Made by a program: the position numbers and the translations under genes | Notes under the pieces: generated by a model | What the model was told of the DNA's origin: nothing | Seen by the model: the letters and a program-made list of their open reading frames with translations, nothing else | Database searches by the model: none | Shown: positions 1 through 5,779 of the stretch, one piece after another | Numbering within the stretch: position 1 is the first letter of the stretch | Layout: each line of letters starts with the position of its first letter | Assembly: GCA_900557405.1 (NCBI GenBank) | Contig: USSF01000075.1 | Coordinates: 1 to 8,996 of the forward strand | Length of the DNA stretch: 8,996 nt | From: an uncultured Prevotella sp. | GTDB taxonomy: Bacteria > Bacteroidota > Bacteroidia > Bacteroidales > Bacteroidaceae | Direction of reading: 5' to 3'

Positions 1-7
1 GGGTTTC

Positions 8-76
8 AAGTGTGAGGGTAAGTGTGAGGGCAGAGCTTTTACCCTCACACTTACCCTCACACTTACCCTCACACTT
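8..76. repeat. 12-bp repeat arranged as a 23-bp perfect hairpin
   Basis: The unit ACCCTCACACTT occurs three times in tandem (41-52, 53-64, 65-76). Its reverse complement occurs twice just to the left (8-19 and 20-31, the second ending in C). Positions 8-30 and 42-64 are therefore a perfect 23-bp inverted repeat around an 11-base loop. The block lies 32 bases past the murF stop, where a transcript end would be expected. No T-run follows the hairpin on either strand, so it is not a standard intrinsic terminator. The 12-base period keeps reading frame, and one plus-strand frame stays open through it. I suspect this is a copy of an interspersed Bacteroidales repeat, but cannot confirm that here. 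Confidence 0.85.
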
Positions 77-107
77 CAATCTTCCGAATTGAAAAAGCCG
101 TCCTTCC

Positions 108-1409
108 TTATAGAAGTTCCGGCAGTTGGAAGAGTTTCATGCTGTTGCTTCCCTTGATGAGGATGTACTGTCCTTGTGGCTTATGGGCCAGGATTTCCTT
201 CTTCACCTCGTCCACATCATGGAATTTGCGGAAATCGCAGCGGGTCTTGGCGAAACATTCGCCCACCAGCCACACGTTGCCGATATGGTTGTCAATGAGG
301 AAATCCACCACTTTCCGGTGCTCCTCGTCGCTCACGTCGCCCAGTTCTCCCATGTCGCCGAGTATTGCCATCTTGGGTTCCACCGCCATGTCGCGGAAGT
401 TCTCCAGTGCGGCGCGCATGCTTGTGGGGTTTGCGTTGTATGTATCCACGATGAGTTTGTTCGACGCCGTCACTTCGAGCTGCGAACGGTTGTTCGTCGG
501 CACATAATCGCGCAGAGCCTCGCTCACCAGATTCTCGTCCACGCCGAAGTGGATTCCGATGCAGGCGGCGGCGAGCATATTGTATACGTTGTAGCTTCCT
601 ATCAGATGAGTCTGCACCTCGTGCCACTGGCCCTGACAGGTCTGCCAGCGGAACTTGAGGTATGGCGCACACTCCACCACCTCGCCGCATACGAGCAGTG
701 ACGGGTCCCCCGCAGTGGTGCCGTATCTGACGAGCGACAGTCCTCCGGCGATGCCTTGCAGATATTTGTTCTCATTATGTATGAACACAAATCCTCCATT
801 GTCACGGAGATAGTCATAAAGTTCCCCTTTGGTCTTTATCACCCCCTCGAACGAGCCGAATCCCTGCAGGTGCGCACGTCCTACATTTGTAATTATTCCG
901 CAGTCGGGCTCCACGATGTCCACGAGCGTCTTGATGTCGCCCGGATGGCTTGCACCCATCTCCACCACGGCAATTTCGTGCTCCGGTTTGAGGCGCAGCA
1001 GTGTCTTGGGCACACCGATGTCATTGTTGAAGTTGCCCTGCGTGTAGAGCACGTTGTATTTCTTCTCCAGCACTGCGGCGAGGAGTTCCTTCGTTGTCGT
1101 CTTACCGTTTGTTCCCGTTATGCCGATGATTTTCGTGCCGAGGCGGCGGCGGTGGTAATTGGCGAGCAGCTGCAGCGTGTGCAGACAGTCTTGGCAGAGG
1201 ATGAAGCGGCTGTCGCCTTCCGGAGCGAATTCGGGCTCGTCCACTACGGCGTATGCGCATCCCTGTCCGATGGCCTTCATGGCGAAGGCGTTTCCATTGA
1301 ACGATGCCCCCTTGAGGGCGAAGAAGATGGAACCTTCGGGGCAGTCGCGGCTGTCTGTCGTCACCACGGGGTGCTTCTCGAAGATTTTGTAGAGTTCAGA
1401 TATTTCCAT
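108..1409 (-). CDS. murF: UDP-N-acetylmuramoyl-tripeptide--D-alanyl-D-alanine ligase
   Basis: A 433-residue cytoplasmic Mur ligase that adds D-Ala-D-Ala to UDP-MurNAc-tripeptide, the last cytoplasmic step in making the muropeptide. Visible marks in order: an N-terminal UMAG-binding domain (about 1-90, with VVTTDSRDCPEGSIFFALKG), the ATP P-loop GITGTNGKTTTKE (96-108), GNFNNDIGVPKT (125-136), VVEMGASHPGDI (148-159), NVGRAHLQGFGS (175-186), the KTKGELYDYL stretch expected to hold the carbamylated lysine (192-201), and the C-terminal domain with DTYNANPTSM (322-331), LGDMGELG (350-357) and IKGSNSMK (418-425). Length is normal for MurF. The frame stays open upstream to a TTG at 1541, but that codon sits inside the promoter element and the extra 44 residues are basic and unlike MurF, so ATG 1409 is preferred. 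It is separated from the other genes by about 680 bases and is probably transcribed independently. Its substrate is made by ddl in this window. Confidence 0.96.
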   Translation of the reverse strand: MEISELYKIFEKHPVVTTDSRDCPEGSIFFALKGASFNGNAFAMKAIGQGCAYAVVDEPEFAPEGDSRFILCQDCLHTLQLLANYHRRRLGTKIIGITGTNGKTTTKELLAAVLEKKYNVLYTQGNFNNDIGVPKTLLRLKPEHEIAVVEMGASHPGDIKTLVDIVEPDCGIITNVGRAHLQGFGSFEGVIKTKGELYDYLRDNGGFVFIHNENKYLQGIAGGLSLVRYGTTAGDPSLLVCGEVVECAPYLKFRWQTCQGQWHEVQTHLIGSYNVYNMLAAACIGIHFGVDENLVSEALRDYVPTNNRSQLEVTASNKLIVDTYNANPTSMRAALENFRDMAVEPKMAILGDMGELGDVSDEEHRKVVDFLIDNHIGNVWLVGECFAKTRCDFRKFHDVDEVKKEILAHKPQGQYILIKGSNSMKLFQLPELL

Positions 1410-1538
1410 ATTTTTATAGAATATTGTTTTGTTTCCATTTCGCGCCGGCATGCCTGTCGGTGCGCGTCGGCGTGTATTTGCCGGGCTTTTTTTCGTGTGA
1501 CGGTCATCACATATCTGTTTTTTACCCGTTAGCCAATG

Positions 1539-1569
1539 CAAAATTAGAAAAAAACATCAGAACGGGAAA
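1539..1569 (-). promoter_or_regulatory. Candidate murF promoter (Bacteroidota type)
   Basis: On the minus strand TAATTTTG (1546-1539) matches the TAnnTTTG -7 box exactly. A weak -33 candidate, TTTC (1569-1566, 3 of 4 matches to TTTG), lies 19 bases upstream. Transcription would start near 1532, giving a leader of about 120 bases before ATG 1409. This is the only exact -7 match I found on this strand between cdaA and murF. Confidence 0.6.
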
Positions 1570-1848
1570 ACTACAGGGAAGAAATTTACATTCAGTCATG
1601 CCCGAAATCCGCTAAACGACTGACAAACCGACAAATAGACACATGCAGAGGATAGGGTTCATGACTTCGCGGAACGTGGTTTCCGGAGGCAACAAAACGA
1701 GCTTTCAACCTTGTTTTGAGGGAAAAAGCTGCATGGATGCATGGAAAATACATGATTTTAATATATTTTAAGACTTTTCCATGCAGTAATACGGAAAAAC
1801 TGTGGTTTATAAGGCGAAATAGTAAAGACGAATAATGATTAGAATGTT
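1547..1848. other. Gene-free spacer with an AT-rich inverted repeat
   Basis: No plausible protein gene is visible here on either strand. It contains an 11-bp inverted repeat TGCATGGAAAA (1738-1748) and TTTTCCATGCA (1775-1785) around an AT-rich 26-base loop. The left arm is preceded by a tandem copy, TGCATGGATGCATGGA (1730-1745). No T-run follows the right arm, so it does not read as a terminator. It lies between the murF promoter and the plus-strand small-RNA promoter, where a regulator-binding site would be possible, but nothing identifies one. Confidence 0.5.
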
Positions 1849-1856
1849 TAACTTTG
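1849..1856 (+). promoter_or_regulatory. Candidate promoter for a plus-strand small RNA
   Basis: TAACTTTG at 1849-1856, followed by CATC, matches the Bacteroidota -7 box TAnnTTTG exactly and points opposite to all genes in the window. Transcription would start near 1862. No good TTTG is present 19-21 bases upstream, so the -33 side is weak. Its value comes from the matching terminator about 100 bases downstream on the same strand. Confidence 0.55.
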
Positions 1857-1861
1857 CATCA

Positions 1862-1989
1862 AAGATTTTTCATAACTGTCCAGAGCAAAGTGTTGCGCTG
1901 GGATAAAAAGATTTTATACGTTCCTTTTATAAATATGTCTATTAATTGTTTGTGTCCAGTGTGGTTGTGAAACTATGCTGGATTTTTTT
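1862..1989 (+). ncRNA. Predicted intergenic small RNA, about 128 nt
   Basis: Inferred from a TAACTTTG promoter element just upstream and a strong intrinsic terminator at 1955-1989, with no credible protein between them. Three hairpins can be drawn. H1 is TCCAGAGC (1879-1886) with GCGCTGGG (1895-1902), an 8-base loop and one A-G mismatch. A second, AT-rich stem pairs ATAAAAAG (1903-1910) with CTTTTAT (1924-1930) with one bulged base. The third is the terminator. Only an 11-codon frame (1935-1970) falls inside, and it ends in the terminator loop. The 5' and 3' ends do not form the long closing stem expected of 6S RNA, and I cannot assign it to a known RNA family. The exact 5' end is approximate. 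Confidence 0.55.
1955..1989 (+). terminator. Intrinsic terminator on the plus strand
   Basis: TCCAGTGTGGTT (1955-1966) pairs over all 12 positions (three of them G-T) with AACTATGCTGGA (1971-1982) around a GTGA tetraloop of the GNRA class. Seven Ts follow at once (1983-1989). The orientation is unambiguous: on the minus strand the same stem is followed by CACAAAC, with no T-run. No plus-strand gene is present to need it, which is the main support for the small RNA. Confidence 0.85.
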
Positions 1990-1994
1990 ATGCT

Positions 1995-2042
1995 TGGCGG
2001 GCAGACGTGATGTCATAATGTGACAACCTCGTCTGCCCGCCA
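1995..2042. other. GC-rich hairpin in the cdaA 3' flank
   Basis: TGGCGGGCAGACG (1995-2007) and CGTCTGCCCGCCA (2030-2042) form a perfect 13-bp stem. A second 5-bp stem, TGTCA (2011-2015) with TGACA (2021-2025), sits inside and closes a 5-base loop. It starts about 50 bases past the cdaA stop, so it may protect or end the long operon transcript. On the minus strand it is followed by AAGCATAAAAAAA and on the plus strand by ATTTCCGTTT, so neither side is a classic T-run. A factor-dependent terminator or RNA-stabilising hairpin are both possible. Confidence 0.75.
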
Positions 2043-2052
2043 TTTCCGTTTA

Positions 2053-2105
2053 ACCAATCAGCTTCTGCCAATTAACCAATCAGCATCTGCCTATCAGCCA
2101 ATCAG
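2053..2105. repeat. Three spaced copies of the cdaA 3' end
   Basis: CCAATCAG occurs at 2053-2060, 2076-2083 and 2098-2105, spaced 23 and 22 bases apart. The two left copies share a longer unit, TAACCAATCAGCNTCTGCC. The rightmost copy lies in the last codons of cdaA (Leu-Ile-Gly-stop). The other two lie just past its stop, so they look like tandem duplications of the gene's tail. Confidence 0.75.
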
Positions 2106-2870
2106 CTCCTTTGTCAGAATGCTTTCAAGCAGCTCTCCGGACACCCTCAGGCGGAATTCGCCCTTGATGGCCAGGGAGATGCCTCCCGTCTCCTCGGACA
2201 CTACGATGGCTATTGCGTCGCTGTCCTGCGAAATGCCGAGGGCGGCGCGGTGGCGCAGTCCCAGTTCCTTTGGGATATCCGTGTTGTGGCTTACGGGCAG
2301 GATGCATCCGGCAGCTACGATGCGGCGCTTCGACACCACCATTGCCCCGTCGTGGAGGGGCGAGTTCTTGAAGAATACGTTCTCTATGAGCCGCTGGTTG
2401 ATGTTGGCGTCGATGCGGTCGCCTGTCTCTATGATATCATCGAGCGAAACCATGCGTTCGATGACGATGAGTGCGCCCACCTTGCCGCGGCTCATGTTTA
2501 TGCATGCCATCACGATAGGCATGATGGCGGTCTTGTCCATCGTCTTCTTGTTTCTGCCGCCCGAGTAGAAGAGTCTCATGAAGCCCCGCATCCTCTGGTG
2601 CGCTCCGAGCGAATAGAGGAACTTGCGTATTTCCTCCTGGAATATGATGATAATGGCAATCACTCCCACGCTGACGAGCTTGTCCATGATGCTGCCCAGC
2701 AGGCGCATCTCGAGCACCTGGCTGACGAAGAGCCAGATGATGACAAACACGATAATGCCGATGAACACGTTGAGCGATCGTGATTCCTTCATCAGCCGGT
2801 ACAGATAATAGAGCATCAGTGCCACGCACAGGATGTCTATCATGTCTTTTATTCCAAATTCAAACATCAT
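2094..2870 (-). CDS. cdaA: Membrane diadenylate cyclase CdaA
   Basis: A 258-residue enzyme that condenses two ATP into cyclic di-AMP. Three hydrophobic membrane segments lie at about residues 12-28, 34-52 and 65-78, followed by a basic linker and the cytoplasmic DAC domain. Both signature motifs are intact: DGA within NSPLHDGAMVV (DGA 174-176) and RHR within GLRHRAALG (206-208). SEETGG follows at 225-230. Length and layout fit the CdaA (DacA) class rather than DisA, since no DNA-binding helix-hairpin-helix region follows. Two ATGs are adjacent (2870 and 2867) and either could be used. It is the last gene of the run, 58 bases after folP. The usual Firmicutes neighbours cdaR and glmM are absent here. 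The product would be expected to signal in potassium, turgor and envelope control, by analogy with other bacteria. Confidence 0.94.
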   Translation of the reverse strand: MMFEFGIKDMIDILCVALMLYYLYRLMKESRSLNVFIGIIVFVIIWLFVSQVLEMRLLGSIMDKLVSVGVIAIIIIFQEEIRKFLYSLGAHQRMRGFMRLFYSGGRNKKTMDKTAIMPIVMACINMSRGKVGALIVIERMVSLDDIIETGDRIDANINQRLIENVFFKNSPLHDGAMVVSKRRIVAAGCILPVSHNTDIPKELGLRHRAALGISQDSDAIAIVVSEETGGISLAIKGEFRLRVSGELLESILTKELIG

Positions 2871-2928
2871 AGTCGTTGTCTTTTAAATTCATTTCTTCCA
2901 GCCTGGACGAATACTGGCGATTGCCGGT

Positions 2929-3816
2929 CTACGGCAACTTGTTCTCCCTGCATTTCAGGTATATCCTTACCGCCTCCACACATTCCCTCACGTCGTGGAC
3001 GCGCAGGATGGATGCGCCCTTCATCAGCGAGATGGTGTTGATTACCGTGGTACCGTTGAGGGCTTCGGCCGGAGTCGTGCCGAAGAGCTTGAATATCATC
3101 GACTTCCTCGATGCGCCGACGAGGACAGGTAGGTCGAACTCCAGGAGCTGCTCCATGTTTTCGAGCAGGGTGTAGTTCTGGTCGAACGTCTTGCCGAAAC
3201 CGAACCCCGGGTCGAGGATAATGTCCTTCGCCCCGAGGTCGCGCAGCTGCTGCACCTCCTTGGCGAAGTGCATCATTATGTCGCGCATATCCCCGTGTGT
3301 GGACATAAGGATATATGGCACTCCGAGCTTAGCCACCATACGGAAGATTGCCGGATACTGCCGGTCGTTCTCCTCGGTCTCGCCGTTGGGGTTTGTGACG
3401 TCAGCACCGCCGAAGGCCCCGTTGATGTTGCCCTCCGACACGTCGTTGATTATCGCCGCTCCGTATTCCTCCACCGCCATCCTGGCTATCTCCGGACGGA
3501 AGGTGTCGATACTCAACACGGCATCCGGCTGCACTCCCCTTACCGTCTGCAGGGCGTGGCGCATGCGCTCCATCTCCTCCCCTGCGCTAACCTGGGCGGC
3601 TCCCTGACGGGTGGAGAAGGCACCGATGTCAATCATTGTTCCGCCTTCGCTGATTATCTGGTCTGCCCTTGCGGCAATCTCCATCTCTGTCTGCTTGCGG
3701 CTGCCGGCATAGAAGGAGTCGGGGGTAACATTGAGGATTCCCATTACCTGGGGCGTGGAAAGGTCGATGAGCTTTCCGTTGGCGTTTATGGTGTTCATTT
3801 CTTCTTGGTGTTTCAT
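2929..3816 (-). CDS. folP: Dihydropteroate synthase
   Basis: A 295-residue cytoplasmic enzyme of folate synthesis that joins p-aminobenzoate to the pterin pyrophosphate; it is the target of sulfonamides. TIM-barrel motifs in order: MGILNVTPDSF (25-35), DIGAFSTRQGA (63-73), SIDTF (102-106), INDVSEGN (123-130), LDPGFGFGKT (201-210), LVGASRKSM (232-240) and the terminal LRVHDV (271-276). Two things stand out. The usual STRPG loop reads STRQG (Gln71, codon CAG at 3606-3604). The common HMxG motif is replaced by LMSTHGDMRD (170-179), which I recall as a Bacteroidales trait. An insert-like stretch, about 131-155, precedes it. A second in-frame ATG lies at 3798. The gene sits 22 bases after the lipoprotein gene and 58 before cdaA. 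Confidence 0.95.
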   Translation of the reverse strand: MKHQEEMNTINANGKLIDLSTPQVMGILNVTPDSFYAGSRKQTEMEIAARADQIISEGGTMIDIGAFSTRQGAAQVSAGEEMERMRHALQTVRGVQPDAVLSIDTFRPEIARMAVEEYGAAIINDVSEGNINGAFGGADVTNPNGETEENDRQYPAIFRMVAKLGVPYILMSTHGDMRDIMMHFAKEVQQLRDLGAKDIILDPGFGFGKTFDQNYTLLENMEQLLEFDLPVLVGASRKSMIFKLFGTTPAEALNGTTVINTISLMKGASILRVHDVRECVEAVRIYLKCRENKLP

Positions 3817-3838
3817 TATGTAGATGGCAGTCCGCCTG

Positions 3839-4552
3839 TCATATCTGGAACTGTCGGCTGACGACCCCTTTGTAGGTGTTTACCTTTATTTCCATCACAT
3901 CTCCGCTTCCGGCCCTGAAGGGCAGACGGTAGAGGGGAATGCTGACGTAGGTCTGCACGGAGTAATACTGCGGAGCGTTGCCCTGGTCGTGTATCATAGT
4001 GATGCTGTGCACTTTCGTGCCGTCGGCCCCTATCGTAGTGCCGTTGTAGACGAGGCCCAATGCCTGAGCCTCAACTTTTCCGTCTTTCTTTCCCGTCTTG
4101 ATGCTGATGTCGAGGTTTATGTATCTGCCGCTCCGGCTTTCCCATGCCGATGAGAATGTCACTGGGTCTGTGGGATATATCTTGCCGTTTACTGCTTTCA
4201 TGACATTCGGCACGAGCACCTGGCTGACGGCGATGGGTCTGACCGTGGCTGTGGCGGCATCTTCATTGATGTCGTAGTAGAGCAGCGCACGGTACAGGGA
4301 GTCCTTCACCGTCATCCAGTCCACCTTCTTGGGTGACTGGAAGCGGAGGCTTTTCCCCTCGTCCGTCGTGGCGGAAGCCGCTTCGCCGCTGCCGTTGGTG
4401 GCAACCTCGGCAAAGTCGGCACGCATATACGAAAGACTGCCGTCACCAGTATCGTACGGGGCATTGCTGCATGACTGGAAGAAGAAAAGGGCAGCAATCA
4501 TTACCTGCATGACAATGGCGGCGGCAGTTATGGATGTTCTTTCTGTTCTCAT
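3839..4552 (-). CDS. Putative lipoprotein, possibly NigD-like
   Basis: A 237-residue protein of uncertain function. The N-terminus has a charged start (MRTERTS), a hydrophobic stretch (about 9-25) and FFFQSC, which places a probable lipidated cysteine at 28. The mature part has few hydrophobic stretches and looks rich in beta strands. Only isolated acidic residues follow the cysteine, so a strong surface-export signal of the Bacteroidota kind is not obvious and a periplasmic location seems more likely. The segments QVLVPNVMKA, YINLDISIKTG and HDQGNAPQYY, followed by VSIPLYRLP near the end, remind me of Bacteroidales NigD-like lipoproteins, but this is recollection and not a proven match. It has no catalytic motif I can see. 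It sits between an acyltransferase and folP in the same run, which does not reveal its job. Confidence 0.85.
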   Translation of the reverse strand: MRTERTSITAAAIVMQVMIAALFFFQSCSNAPYDTGDGSLSYMRADFAEVATNGSGEAASATTDEGKSLRFQSPKKVDWMTVKDSLYRALLYYDINEDAATATVRPIAVSQVLVPNVMKAVNGKIYPTDPVTFSSAWESRSGRYINLDISIKTGKKDGKVEAQALGLVYNGTTIGADGTKVHSITMIHDQGNAPQYYSVQTYVSIPLYRLPFRAGSGDVMEIKVNTYKGVVSRQFQI

Positions 4553-4609
4553 TGGCTCTAAGACTTGCGGTCTTTCCTGTTTCGTTTGTCCTTCCGCGGC
4601 GGGACGGCT

Positions 4610-5770
4610 TTATCCCTTTGTCGCGGCGAGATAGTTTCTTGCGGGGTTGGCATACATGGTGAGCATGCGCTCCATGAGGAACTCCTCGTCCTTGTCCGGG
4701 ATGTCAATCTTAGCCAACTGTCCCTGCAGATACTTGTGGAACATGGCCTTGTCTTCTGCCGAATACTTGTCGGCATGTGCCTCCGTGCCTTCGAGGGTGT
4801 CGAGGGCGATGTAGTTGTTGGGATACAGACGGTAGTTGCGGAATATCTCGTCGTCGATATGCGCGGCGATTACGTCGAACACCTTTGTCTTGGGGATGTC
4901 GGGCGAGAGGTTCCTGATGAACTCGTCTATGCATGGGGCGCAATGGTAATGCACCCTTCCCTTGTATCCCATGATACCGGTACGCATGCTGTTCACGTCG
5001 TCGGCAGCCGATTTCTTCCATCCCTGCACGTCGCGCTTGAGCTGGAACTCGGCGGCCTTGAGATAGTCGCACGGGTCGAACTCATAGGAGATGGTGAGCG
5101 GCACGATATGTAGCTGCATGAGCCGTTCGGGCGGTGTCCCCTCCCCGCCCATAGCCATCATCTTGAGGATGGAAGGCTGAGTGCGGTCGTTGGAGTCCTT
5201 CGCCCTGCCTTCGCGCTGGGCAATCCAGATATTGTCGTTTTTCTCCTTGATTACGAAGTGCATGTATTCCGCCATCTTCTTACTTGCCATCAGCATCTCC
5301 CTGGGCGAGAGGGAACGCTGCACGATGAACGACTTGTTGAGTCTCACGAGGTCCTTCACCCACGGCAGCGCCAGAAGGTTGTCTCCGATGGCAATCTCGC
5401 ATGTGGTGCCGAAGCCTGCATCATAGAGCAGCACGTCGAGCAGTGCCGAGTCGAGCACGATGTCGCGGTGGTTGCTCACGAAGGTGTAGCGCTTCGTCAC
5501 GTCCACGCTGCCGGAGTCCATGTCCAGTCCTTTGCTTGCCTTCGCCATGAGGTCTTTCAGAAATCCGTAGCAGAAGGCGAGCTGGAATTCCAGACATGTC
5601 TTACACTCTGCCATCTTTGCCCCGATTGCCTCTGCCGGCACGCCCGGGTACAGATAGGCCAGCACCTGGCGGAACTGTTCGTTGGCGAGCAGCCGCCTGT
5701 ATACGTCCTGGAGTTCGCTTGCCTCGAAAGGACGGATGTCGTCGTAAATTGAAGGAATGGTCATAGTCAT
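4610..5770 (-). CDS. PlsC-like acyltransferase (1-acylglycerol-3-phosphate acyltransferase family)
   Basis: A 386-residue acyltransferase probably acting at the inner face of the cytoplasmic membrane in phospholipid synthesis. The four family blocks are recognisable: block I SNHRDIVLD (99-107), block II NKSFIVQRS (145-153), block III WIAQREGRAKDSND (182-195, the counterpart of PEGTRS) and block IV IVPLTISYE (222-230). The block I spacing is unusual: the histidine (101) is six positions from the aspartate (107), where the family norm is HxxxxD, although Asp103 is also close. The N-terminal 90 residues and C-terminal 150 residues go beyond the minimal domain, making it longer than a typical PlsC and closer in size to PlsB-like or ornithine-lipid acyltransferases. 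The substrate is therefore open. ATG 5770 lies 9 bases past the ddl stop; ATG 5764 is an alternative. No strong membrane segment is evident. Confidence 0.88.
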   Translation of the reverse strand: MTMTIPSIYDDIRPFEASELQDVYRRLLANEQFRQVLAYLYPGVPAEAIGAKMAECKTCLEFQLAFCYGFLKDLMAKASKGLDMDSGSVDVTKRYTFVSNHRDIVLDSALLDVLLYDAGFGTTCEIAIGDNLLALPWVKDLVRLNKSFIVQRSLSPREMLMASKKMAEYMHFVIKEKNDNIWIAQREGRAKDSNDRTQPSILKMMAMGGEGTPPERLMQLHIVPLTISYEFDPCDYLKAAEFQLKRDVQGWKKSAADDVNSMRTGIMGYKGRVHYHCAPCIDEFIRNLSPDIPKTKVFDVIAAHIDDEIFRNYRLYPNNYIALDTLEGTEAHADKYSAEDKAMFHKYLQGQLAKIDIPDKDEEFLMERMLTMYANPARNYLAATKG

Positions 5771-5779
5771 AGGGTTTGC

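Noticed and set aside
8..76. CRISPR-like repeat array
   Set aside because: Units are 12 bases, directly adjacent with no spacers, and appear in both orientations.
2..157. Plus-strand open frame entering from the left edge
   Set aside because: It has no start in the window, consists largely of the 12-bp repeat and overlaps murF. Too weak to annotate as a partial gene, so kept only as an observation.
756..1532. 258-codon plus-strand open frame opposite murF
   Set aside because: Rich in His, Val and Cys with no family motif; it is the complement-strand shadow of murF. Similar long shadows opposite cdaA, folP, ddl and rluD were rejected for the same reason.
1410..1541. 44-residue N-terminal extension of MurF starting at TTG 1541
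   Set aside because: The TTG is part of the TAATTTTG promoter box, the extension is basic and unlike MurF, and ATG 1409 gives a family-normal N-terminus.
1935..1970. 11-codon frame as a leader peptide for an attenuator
   Set aside because: It ends in the terminator loop, has no run of one amino-acid codon, and there is no plus-strand gene downstream to regulate.
1862..1989. 6S RNA identity for the small RNA
   Set aside because: The 5' and 3' ends do not form a long closing stem around a central bubble, and 128 nt is short for 6S RNA.
1995..2042. Intrinsic terminator for cdaA
   Set aside because: The stem is strong but no T-run follows it on the minus strand, so it was listed as a hairpin of unknown role.
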